NCBI GenBank assembly: GCA_933228895.1
Contig: OW121852.1
Location: forward strand, 61,918,872 to 61,982,871
Reading direction: 5' to 3'
Origin: Platycnemis pennipes
Lineage: Eukaryota; Arthropoda; Insecta; Odonata; Platycnemididae
Length of the DNA stretch: 64,000 nucleotides
In this document: positions 55,170 through 64,000 of the stretch, one piece after another
Numbering within the stretch: the first letter of the stretch is position 1
How the letters are laid out: each line of letters starts with the position of its first letter
Notes under the pieces: generated by a model
What the model saw: only the letters and a program-made list of their open reading frames with translations
Databases searched by the model: none
Told to the model about the DNA's origin: nothing
Made by a program: the position numbers and the translations under genes

Positions 55170-56530
55170 CCTATGAAATAAAAAGCTAATTAGACAGTGA
55201 TTATTTTAATTGTCCTGTATACCACTAGGAGAGAAATTCTAGTGAACAGTAGACATTCCTAGTACCTATACCTAGTAGGTAGCACCTATAAATCTTCACC
55301 AACTGCACCATCACTGGTTTGCAGGCCCAAAACAATGCTTTCATAATTCTAATGCAGATCAATCCATTAAAATCAAGTAAGAATCCCTTTTTTCAAGCTC
55401 AAGTCATAGCAATATAAAATATTCTCTACCCCTCAACGCTCTTAGATTTTGGTTCAATATATAGGCCGAGATAAAATGTACCTTTCACTACCTTGAAATT
55501 ACCGTAGACTTTAAACAAAGCTCTATTACTCTGGTCTTTTTAGCTACTCAAAACTTTATGAGCACTATTGTAATTAAGAAACTGTTAACACTCTCATTAA
55601 CCAAATATATTTGCCATACTGTTTTGTGGTCACAAATATTCACTGTGATAAAATCTAATTTAAAAAATGTGGCCATTCAACTGGAAAAACACCACCTCCC
55701 CTCTTTCTGATCCAATTTTTTCACTGTACCTACTTAACAAATATTAACCATAGGAATAACAGAAAGGGGAAAACATCCGCCTCAAATCTCCAATTGATTA
55801 TAATATTGAGTTTGGAAAGACTATCCGAATACATCCGCCTCAATTCTCCAATTGATTATAGTATGGAGTTAGGAATGACTTCCGCCAGATTTTGCCTTTT
55901 TATGCATCCGTATTATTGTGCACGGTATAATAACTCGCTATTGTAATGGTTGTGAGTTTTAACGTTTGAAAGGAATATGAGAAAACACATGTGGGAGTAG
56001 GGCGAACCATTCCCATTTCCTGTGTAGCAATGAGTAACATAAACACATCAACGAGATAATTAAAGGAAACAACGAGTTATCTACGTACTTATTAAAAGAA
56101 TGCAATTGCACACTACAACCGAAAGAAATGATCTTCACATTAACAAGTTCGTTGCAGTTATTACACACGTTAAAACCCAAATATAATTAAATATGAACAC
56201 CGCAACTCAAATAAACATATCGCCACAGATGATCACTGCACTCTTGCGCCATGGCTTGCGTATTTACGTTTAGAATTTTTTCGTACCGCGGCAAAATATG
56301 AGCCTTTCAAACAGTGCAAAATAATTCACAGTAAATCGGCAATCCATGACAATTCAAGTAAAGGAAAATGTGGAATGTTTAGTTATTATATGCATACCTG
56401 GTTGTCAAATATGACTTATAAGCTTGTTAGGTGGAAGTAAATGTCGAATAACTTGAAAAAAACAACTTTTTCTTTCAATAAAATCAATCCTCAAGCGATG
56501 ACACTTCCAGACATCTGATTATAAATCCGC
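55170..56530. other. Harbinger non-coding spacer
   Basis: No frame or known motif beyond a short tandem (CATCCGCCTCAAWTCTCCAA and TTGATTATA at about 55773 and 55830). It presumably holds the transposase promoter. Confidence 0.5.
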
Positions 56531-56537
56531 CATATTG

Positions 56538-56680
56538 AATTATTATGGAACTCATAAGCTTTTAACCCCACCAATTTGGTTCGATAAGTTATCTGACAGT
56601 TTATGGAACTCATAAACTTATTGAACGTTCATGCAACACTTATTGAATGGTTGCTAGGGGTTATGAGTCTCATAACTTTA
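56538..56680. repeat. right subterminal palindromic repeats of Harbinger
   Basis: TTATGGAACTCATAA occurs at 56543-56557 and 56601-56615, and TTATGAGTCTCATAA at 56661-56675. Each is a near-palindrome, spaced by 58-60 bp, each followed by AACTTATTGAA-like sequence for the last two. They echo the left-end sites and are probable protein-binding sites. Confidence 0.75.
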
Positions 56681-56701
56681 TTGAATACATATGTATCGTT
56701 C

Positions 56702-56714
56702 GTGCAACCGGCCA
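56702..56714 (-). repeat. Harbinger right terminal inverted repeat
   Basis: GTGCAACCGGCCA, exact inverse of the left end. Confidence 0.95.
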
Positions 56715-56717
56715 TAA
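56715..56717 (+). repeat. target-site duplication TAA (right)
   Basis: Matches TAA at 52086-52088. Confidence 0.85.
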
Positions 56718-57960
56718 ATGTGCCTAAAATATTTAGGAAGAATCCTCTGAAGGCAAATGTAGTAATTGATGTTAAAAATTATGTGTTTGTTTTTATTTAA
56801 ATATATTGGAACTTCAAATATATTATTCTTAGCGCCCTTAGTGAAGATGGAATAATTACGTTCCAAAACGTTGACAAAGAGAAGTGTTTTTGATTTTGAT
56901 ATTAGGAGATCCTTTGGCTGCACGATGATGAAACTTGGTAAATCATTTAATGTCTTCGATTCGCAGAATTTTAGCTGTTTATTTTTCTGACAGATCCAGG
57001 TTCGATCCCATGTTCGGTGAATTCAGTTTTTTTGTACCCAGAATAATTTTTTTCGAAAATTTATATTTATTGTTCTAAAAAGTAAAACGTGAATATTAGA
57101 CTGTAGGAACTACCCAGACGTTTTACCATAGAATGTTATTTTAATATTGAAATATAGTTCCCTGCATAAAATAACGAAAATAATGATGAATTATGCCGGT
57201 ATTCGGTAAACTTTTGCTGTTATAAATAACTTTCAGTCTCACGACTAAAGGTATCTATTAAAGTAAGTGTCATAAGAATTCCTAGGGGAGATATACCTTC
57301 GAGAAATGAATGGGAAAATAGTGTCAACATATCGTCAAAAGAGAAGCATTGATAAACATCGGTAAATGAATGACTGAGCGAACGAAGCGTTGTTAGACCG
57401 CCAAATCCAGACAAAGTGACATTAATATATTAATTATATATAATATCCTACTGCCTTTGAAAAACCTTAACCCGCAAAGAAATCTAGGCGAGGGCATTTT
57501 AAAGGGAATGATAGGTGTGAGGATGCGGAGTAAGTGCGGACTGTGAAGGAGATGAGAGGAACGAGAAAAATAGGTGTAATGGTGACTATTTGACCGTATG
57601 TAGTGCTGAGTATAAAATATGATGCCTGGTAGTGGAGGGCAGTTTTTGAATAATGTCGTTTCCATTTAATCGCATATTAACTTGTAAATATTAATTGCTA
57701 CCGATCTGCACTCATTCTTCCTCTAGGAAATATAATTTAATGTGCCTGTTTATAAAAACCACTGATTAATTCAATAACTATTACAGTGATTTATATAAAC
57801 TAGCAATTTTGTGCCATTTGTAGCTAACATTTCACGTGTCTCGTAAAAGCTAGTCTAATATATTCCTCGACGTGGTAACAGTGTGTCTATCAGTTGCATA
57901 TAAGTAGCGTATGCACGGAGAAATATTTTATTTTTGCATGCTCGCATGATAAACAACAAG
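56718..57960. other. nothing recognised
   Basis: AT-rich flank between the Harbinger and Penelope-like elements, without supported genes. Confidence 0.4.
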
Positions 57961-57992
57961 ATATGGCACTTATTCCACAGGTTTTATTAGAG

Positions 57993-58030
57993 GTACAACG
58001 CGTTTCAGCGGTTAAGCCATCATCAGGTAC
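57993..58030 (-). ncRNA. hammerhead-ribozyme-like motif of Penelope-like element
   Basis: The minus strand shows GTAC (58027-58030), CTGATGA (58020-58026), a 13-nt helix II region, GAAA (58003-58006), ACGCGT, T, GTAC (57993-57996). GTAC pairs with GTAC as helix I, and ACGCGT is palindromic, giving a two-pair helix III alone or six pairs in a dimer. That is the order of a minimal type I hammerhead. Penelope-like elements are known to carry such ribozymes in their terminal repeats. Helix II is weak here (GGC/GCU with one wobble, plus an unpaired U), so activity is uncertain. Confidence 0.5.
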
Positions 58031-58067
58031 AAAAATTGTGAGTCCAGAAAGCGGTATATATACCCAA

Positions 58068-58592
58068 CTAGGAGGGGGTGGGGGAGGGAAGTGTTGGGCG
58101 AGGGGAGGGAAGTATTAGATGGGGAGGAGGAGGTGGGAGGGGGGACACTGGTGGCGAGTCAATGGTTGATTTAGGGAAAGGAATGGCTAGGAGTGGGGAG
58201 TGATATTTGAAAAGCTGGTCGTTCATGAGGAACTCCTCTCCTTGTTGAACAATTTCAAATTGTTCTAGCGCGTCCAATCTCCGGCCTTTCCTCTCCACGT
58301 GGAGTATCTCCGGGTTGAATAGGCAGTGGTGTGCTGTGTCCAAGAGGTGTTTGGCGACGAGGGAAGATGGGTCCTCTTTCTCCCAACATTTGCGGTGTTC
58401 CCTCATACGGGTGACGAAGTTTCTACCTGTCTGCCCAATATAACACTTCGCACAATCACTGCACTTAATCTTGTATACTCCCGACTGGAGAATGGGGTGA
58501 AATCGGTCCTTCGAGTGGCATAAGAGGTTGCTCAGCGTCACTGGGTTGTAAAAGGTTTTAGTATTCAGGGCATAGTAAAAATCTGATGTCAT
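58068..58592 (-). pseudogene. Penelope-like element C-terminal fragment with GIY-YIG endonuclease domain
   Basis: The frame encodes a linker (NPVTLSNLLCHSKDRFHPIL) then SGVYKIKCSDCAKCYIGQTG, the GIY (GVY, residues 38-40) and YIG (51-53) motifs, followed by the conserved R57, RMREH, and RRLDALEQFEI. Between them CX2C (C44, C47) and later KHLLDTAHH resemble the CCHH zinc-binding insertion of Penelope endonucleases. In active elements this domain nicks the target for retrotransposition. The reverse transcriptase that should lie upstream is absent, since the frame closes at a TGA just beyond 58620. The C-terminal proline-rich run comes from a G-rich tract and is probably not native. The listed start is simply the first ATG. 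Confidence 0.88.
58072..58150 (+). other. G-rich tract, possible G-quadruplex
   Basis: Runs of three to six G occur at short intervals (GGGGGTGGGGGAGGG, GGGCGAGGGGAGGG, GGGAGGGGGG). The motif fits a G-quadruplex on the plus strand, which is antisense to the Penelope reading frame, and sits between its endonuclease domain and the ribozyme-like motif. Confidence 0.6.
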
Positions 58593-59259
58593 GTTATGCC
58601 AAATCGCTGATAATATGCTTATTATTCACGAATTTAGCAAAATTGAAGATAATTGAAGGAGCTCGGCTGGACTATTATAATCTATCGCGGGTCGCAATCG
58701 ACACATCGCAGACTCGGTCGATCTTACCGACGAACTTGAGACGAATGATTTGGAATGTGATGCCGTGCTGGCTGTTGGAGAGTCTTCGCTTTGTGATTGA
58801 TTTCCGAAGATTCTGATGAATGCGGTGGGCGGGTGGGGGAGGGGGGTAGTGGATTCTCCGAAATCTCCCCGATCTATCTATTTTCCCCCGCGCGACCCCG
58901 AAATTGCTCGCTCTGATGTGTGTCCCGTCCCTGACTTATTGTTGGGGAGAAACTGCGTTAGCGAGGTCTGGGAGGGAGAAGTTGTATAGAGGGCTTTGGC
59001 GTATATGTCGCTTATCTTATTAGTCAATCTGGACTGCCCTTCCCAAACATCTGCTCGACAGCAACTCTCCAGAGCTTGCTGTAGGGCATCTCCTTTAGTC
59101 GTCGTGGTTTTCCCAGGTCCTATTTACCTACGGTCTACAGACTGATGGTTTTCTGCCACCAAGTGTAGGTTTTGATGGATTGCCCATACTCTTATTCGCG
59201 TAGCTTTTCACAAACGACTGATCTACGCTATTTCTATCGTATATTGAGCTTATTTTCAT
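58593..59259. other. no gene recognised
   Basis: Possibly more decayed element sequence. A G-run lies at about 58825-58850. No motif is readable. Confidence 0.35.
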
Positions 59260-59480
59260 CTTCTCTTCATCATCATTTGTCAACAATCCCAAGTTTGATT
59301 TGACGCAGCTAACCATTCTACGCTTCTGTTTTCTTATCTCTTCATTTTCACGTAATTCGCCGCTTTCACATCATAAACTACTTGCTCCATATATCTCATG
59401 CTAGGTCTCCCTTTGCCATTCTTCCCATTCACTATTCTCTCGACGATTATCGTCATGAAAGCATCATGATTATGCGGGAA
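59260..59480 (-). pseudogene. non-LTR retrotransposon 3' end relic, NGKNGKG family
   Basis: The minus strand reads HDAFMTIIVERIVNGKNGKG, RPSMRYMEQVVYDVKAANYV, KMKR-stop, then after a frameshift RSVEWLAASNQTWDC and a TTGACAAATGATGAT tail. This is the same ending as the 31.1-kb copy (RIEWTAESN, TTGACAGATGATGAT). Only the last 70 codons remain. Confidence 0.7.
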
Positions 59481-60839
59481 CTTATTCTTATGCATGTACA
59501 ATGTTGTCTTCGTGTGTAGTACTACAAGGGAAAGCCGCGTTTTTTTATTTTTTCCTCCATTTAACTCGTGCGTTCGAAGTGGCCCTCCTCCTCGTTGTAG
59601 GTTTGGCTTTTATTACCTCTTACTGTAGTTTTATTGGTGACATCACTGTGTCTTCTCTAGTTTTGTCCACAGAGGTATACTTCTCCGTTTTCTGAGAAGT
59701 GTCTTCTCTTATCACGGCTTACTTTCCGTAAACATTCTACGTCAGTGCGTTACTTCCTTCCCTCCAATGACTACTGCTAGGGTGTCTCGACAGACTTCAC
59801 TTACGATAGTTCTTCCAATTCATGAACTTTTGAAATATATACTTCCTGAAATCTAACCCATATTCCTATTTTCGGAGTATTTCGGATTAAACTACCCTCC
59901 CGGGCAGTTTTCAAAAATGAATTCTTATAATTATTCTTTTTATGGAGAGAAGATAGTTAAAGTGGGATAGTTAGCTGACCACGTCAATTCTATAATTATT
60001 CCCTTTGTATTATCATTTAGGTACTCTACGCCCTCACCTGATAATTCCGCGAACTATTGACGTACCATTTCCTTAAAGTTTACTTTTTGTACCCTACATG
60101 CCAGAGTAGTTTTCTCTATCCCTTCTTGCAATTCTTCTAATTGATTTTCCTGTCATTAGTTTCCTTCCCTGGTTTTACTCCTCTTTCGTGGAAGAAATTA
60201 CTCTCATAACGTTGAAAATGCTATAAAGAGTTGGATTTTTCTTTAAAATACCATCCAAGACACAGTGTTTCACCTGATCTGATATTCCTATTTTAAGGTT
60301 TGATTTCGCCGTTTTTATTCGGAAAAATGCTTGTTGCTTTAATTTTCCTATAGCTAAGCTTCGTTTCCCCATTTTCGTTTTCAGTGTATATCGCATCTTC
60401 AAGGATTTATATCTCTATGTTTGCTATATCGCTGCAATGATTGCATTGTCACTATGCATATCAATTTGTTAGTGTCATGCAAACTAGCGTGTAGGTATGG
60501 ATGCATTGACAAAATTCAACTCCTTTTTATTCAAATACCTGATATTTCTCATTTTTTGTCCGCTTTTCATTAGCGGATCATTCTACTTGGCTTTTATAGC
60601 GGTAGTGAGCGTAGGTTTGGTTCCTTTTCAACGCAAGAATTCAATTACTACCTAACGAAGTTATGTAACTATGTAATCCTTAATTGAATGCTGTACGTAT
60701 TAATGCCTCTTGACTACTTTTCGAAATATGGCTCGGTATTATTTTAGCGATTTTGAGGTGGCATATTTACTCACATTTTGAAGGTTGATGCATCACGAAT
60801 ACCTTGAGAGTGAAGGCGGAAAAGAGAGGCGAATGAATG
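59481..60839. other. nothing recognised
   Basis: AT-rich with short frames only. Confidence 0.4.
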
Positions 60840-61320
60840 TTTGAGACGGAGGCCGCTACTCCTTGACGTAGCTCCGAGATTTTCCGGAGTGCAGAGGTAC
60901 AAGATGGAGTGGAGCGAGTCTTCCAAGGATGTTGGCAATGAGTGCATCCTCATCAGATGGGAGCTCTTTAAGGATCCTCGACCTCTTTCCTCGGCGGTTT
61001 CGCAATCTCAAGCCTCATTGTGGCCGAGTTCAAGGGTATTCCAATACTGTGTCGCACGGGCCTTCATGTCGCTTGGACTAGGTGTGGTCGGTGGCCAGCT
61101 CTGCCAGACCGAGCCATCACGGTACCCACGTCCCCGCGGCATGGGAGTCGACCATAGCCGTCGACCGCATTTCCGTCTCCTCCCGGCTAATTTAACCGCG
61201 ATTTGCGTGAGAATACGCTTTTCATGGTGGGCGAGACGAGTGAATTGGAACGAACAGCGCCACCAGCGTGTGAAGAACGAACCAATGGGGAACATTTTTT
61301 CATCCCTTCATTTATAATAC
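60840..61320. other. CpG-rich island, coding status unknown
   Basis: A 158-codon plus-strand frame (60841-61317) and a 95-codon minus-strand frame (61008-61295) overlap. The block is CpG-rich (CCGCGGCATGGGAGTCGACC, CATAGCCGTCGACCGCAT). Neither protein is familiar. It could be a promoter-proximal region or an unrecognised element. Confidence 0.25.
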
Positions 61321-63250
61321 ATATCTTTCTGCATTTGCATTCGCACGTGATGAGTGTGCCGAGAACCCAGGATTCTTCTTGCACATCAGGCTATGTACGT
61401 GTTTTTTTCCTTCCTCACTTTTGTTATCATCTTTTTTTCCGGACGGCCTCCTTTCATTATGTTTCTGGCTTGAGTTTCAGTGCCGTGTAATCAAGTTAAA
61501 AGCGTTCCCCTCAGTAATAATTTTGTATTAATACTCCGACCGCATTCGGTGATGCGCTATTTTTTTGTGAGCGGGAAGTTTTTCAATGCAAAGTAATAAT
61601 AATTATTAAAATGTTCCAGAAGAATGTGAGTGTGCGCTAAATTTCACTCCAAACTGTTAATTTCTCAGCTGGATTCATTGGTAGCTACATTGGTGTGAAG
61701 AATAGCTTCGTCATTGCGGGTACCGTAAGTTTAAATGTAGCCATTCGCGGTTCCGAAGGCACTCTGACTTTACCTATATATTGGAAGTAGATGGTGCCGC
61801 CGAAAATAATGTCGGTCGCGTACGATTTTAAGTTTCTTTTTCGTTTGATTTCGTGCTATGTGTATAAATATTATAGACGGCATTTTATTAAAATATATTC
61901 ACACAGATAAATGAAAATATTTTGCCCCAGCAAATTATTTGTGTACATACATGTAAAAATGCCGCGCGGAAAATAATATATTATTGAAGTTACGCCGCGT
62001 TTATCATGGCGTCGGACTCCCGACCTAAATCCGTCCCGAACACTACTTTTTTTCATCCATTTGAAAAGGTATCCTTTTTTTCTGCCTACCGAAAGTGGAT
62101 TTATAGTTTCGAAGAGGAAAAAAATGTATAACTCTCGCTCACACTCCATCACTCATACATGAGAGTTCTTTTTGTTACTCCGGACTGAATTATAAATTAA
62201 TGCATTTGGATTTATTCAAAACTTTTTGAGTGTGCACTCGCAAATGTTTTCGCTCGTCGCATCTGACTTGCCTGTCGAGCGCAGAGGCAACGTGTTTTCT
62301 TTAAATGGATACAATGAGTATAGAAGAGTAAGACTCAAAATTTTGAGTTATTGTTTTGATTCGTGATTTCTGCTTCACTTGTCGGTACGGGAACCTACAT
62401 CGGACATTGCGATATGGTGTTAACCATTATTAATCTTCTGCATAGTCTTCAGCTATCAATACTTAAGTGCTGATTTCGTGAAGAATTATGTAGACATATT
62501 ACCATTGCCACCGTCTTTGAAATATGTTTATTGCCGTGTACTTACATTTCTGTTCGCCGAACTTTATCGCCCACTTTGAAATCATTCGTTTTGCCTCTAC
62601 CAGTAACAGTTTCACAGACATCGCCTTCAAATAAATTCAGTTGAGGCAAATATTTAACATTATCGGATCCGATAAAAAATTGCTTTCGTCATATTTGAGT
62701 TGATTACTTGTGATAATGATATCATTACGCTAATGGAATGCAAGACTTAGAGGAAAACGTAATTAAATTTTGCTCACTGTCTCTTTTACCCGTATCGAGT
62801 ATAAAGAGAAACCTATTATTTGAAGGAGTCATTATTTGCATAAACTTTCCTGTCCTAATAGAACACCAGTAGGTACTGTTAGTTAGGGTATTTTTTCAAA
62901 TATACATATGATTTTCATTGTGCTTAGGTAAGGTTTGCATATGATTAAGCTATAGTTAGAAAGCTAAGGTTGTAAGTGATAATTGATGAGTCAAGGAACC
63001 AGTGAGGAATAATGGAATGAAGGTGAAACATAAATTAACCAAGATTTTCAAAGTAAAACTGGAAAAGGCCAAATATGTATGTACATTCAAAGGTGTAGAC
63101 TAGAACAGGTGGAACAAGTGGATTGAGTTCCTTGGGTTGGTCTTGGAGAAATAGGAGTCTTTTTTCGCGACGTAATGGAATTTTTTTCATTCCTTGTTAT
63201 GTTTTATCCCCCTTCTTTCTTGTTTCATTTATTACGAATTACTGTCACTT
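61321..63250. other. nothing recognised
   Basis: AT-rich, without supported genes or repeats. Confidence 0.4.
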
Positions 63251-63551
63251 TACACTGTAAAAAGTAGATCTGATTATTAGGTACAAAAGCGATCTGAATT
63301 TCAGATGCAACAATTTTAAGACAGGGTATGTTGAAATTCAGCAGTAATATCTTGTCTAAAAATAAGGCAGGTGAACGACTGAAAATCAGACCATCCTGAA
63401 TACTGCTCCCTCTGCTTCCTGCTTAACTGCTCGTGTACCAACCATCCATGTTCCTGCCTCTTCCGCACCTTAAATCCGTGTTCCTGCCTTACAACCAGAC
63501 AGCGCTTAAATTCAGATCGCACTGAAAATCAGATCAACTTTTTACAGTGTA
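63251..63551. mobile_element. Tc1/mariner-type MITE, about 300 bp
   Basis: The left end TACACTGTAAAAAGT, AGATCTGATT (63251-63275) is the inverse of 63527-63551 with one mismatch in 25. The outermost TA on both sides is likely the TA target duplication, giving element ends CACTGTAAAAAGT. The interior is non-coding and has several CTGAA-W-ATTCAG/ATCAGA words related to the ends. No transposase; it would need one in trans. Confidence 0.85.
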
Positions 63552-64000
63552 TGATAAAATGTTTTGAACTAGTGTATTTGTGAGAAAATTTTTTCTCCAA
63601 TTTTTGCATAACATTTTGTGGTCCTATGAAGCATTTTCTTTCCTTTCCAGGTGAGAAATTCAACAGCTGCGCGTTAGTTGTGTGCTTATTGGAGTCAGAG
63701 ATATGGTAAGAGAGGAAGTTGGCCCTTTTTTGAACACACTCTCGTTCCATTTACCAGTGAGAATATGCATTTTCATTGGCTAAAGTCCTTGGCTTGCGTA
63801 GGAGTTACTCTTTTCTGAAGCTTTTAGATATGAAATCCCTCATCGGTCATAAAAACGTATTTTATTGAAACATGAAATTTCCCGTGGTACTTTCCTGTTA
63901 TTTCAGCTATACTCTCTGCTAATGCATCAATATTTATTCAATATTTATCGAGTTTGAAAAATTGATTTTCTTTCTCTCCCGACTGTCATGAGTGTTTTTT
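63552..64000. other. nothing recognised
   Basis: AT-rich right edge of the window; no supported feature. Confidence 0.4.

Larger units (their letters stand above)
52089..56714. mobile_element. complete PIF/Harbinger DNA transposon, 4.6 kb
   Basis: TAA target duplications flank 13-bp exact terminal inverted repeats (TGGCCGGTTGCAC). Inside are two convergent genes: a three-exon Myb/SANT-like gene on the plus strand (52337-53502) and a HARBI1-type DDE transposase on the minus strand (54126-55169). This two-gene plan is the hallmark of PIF/Harbinger. 55170-56530 is a non-coding spacer. Subterminal ATGGAACTCAT palindromes lie near both ends. Both genes carry disabling changes, so the copy is probably non-autonomous but could be mobilised in trans by an intact relative. 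The ends look young. Confidence 0.95.

Noticed and set aside
60841..61317. 158-codon frame and its 95-codon antisense partner
   Set aside because: Both strands open at once in a CpG-rich block; neither protein is familiar. Kept only as a CpG island.
1..64000. CRISPR array, bacterial operon or prophage
   Set aside because: Introns, SINEs, LINE relics and the absence of dense coding show eukaryotic nuclear DNA. No regular short-spacer repeats were seen.

Overview
This looks like a gene-poor, repeat-dense stretch of an animal nuclear genome, most likely an insect or other arthropod. The evidence is an AT-rich background, long stretches with stops in all frames, many decayed non-LTR retrotransposon tails, tRNA-derived SINEs, a Penelope-like fragment with a GIY-YIG domain, and an intron-containing PIF/Harbinger transposon. 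I cannot name the species. I found no host protein-coding exon I would defend, and no rRNA, functional tRNA gene or CRISPR array. Every coding sequence I recognise belongs to a mobile element. Layout: 0-6 kb holds MITE-like inverted repeats and the first copies of a dispersed hairpin repeat (core CCCTGC..GCCACC..GGTG..GCAGGG). 6-24 kb mixes SINEs, LINE C-terminal relics on both strands, hairpin-repeat copies and a reverse-transcriptase relic at 23.7-24.1 kb. 25-47 kb continues this pattern with two more LINE tails carrying readable protein (31.1-31.65 kb and 46.9-47.5 kb), an exact 58-bp duplication (31.5 and 33.0 kb) and a 300-bp foldback (42.1-42.4 kb). 48-52 kb has two compact hairpins and a Jockey/CR1-like RT relic. 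52.09-56.71 kb is a structurally complete 4.6-kb PIF/Harbinger element. 57.9-58.6 kb is the 3' part of a Penelope-like element with a hammerhead-ribozyme-like motif. 63.25-63.55 kb is a Tc1/mariner-type MITE. The Harbinger element is the clearest unit. It lies between TAA target duplications and has 13-bp exact terminal repeats. A three-exon Myb/SANT-like gene reads inward from the left end, and a DDE transposase of normal length reads inward from the right end, so the two genes converge. The DDE triad is present, but the transposase carries two in-frame TAA codons and the Myb-like gene a 1-base homopolymer frameshift, so this copy reads as recently disabled, subject to sequencing error. CpG-rich, stop-poor islands near 14.2, 15.1, 16.7-17.2, 22.9, 27.2-28.0, 43.6-44.2, 48.2 and 60.9 kb are the only places where I would look for unrecognised host promoters or exons. 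All coordinates and identities were read by eye and repeat boundaries are approximate.
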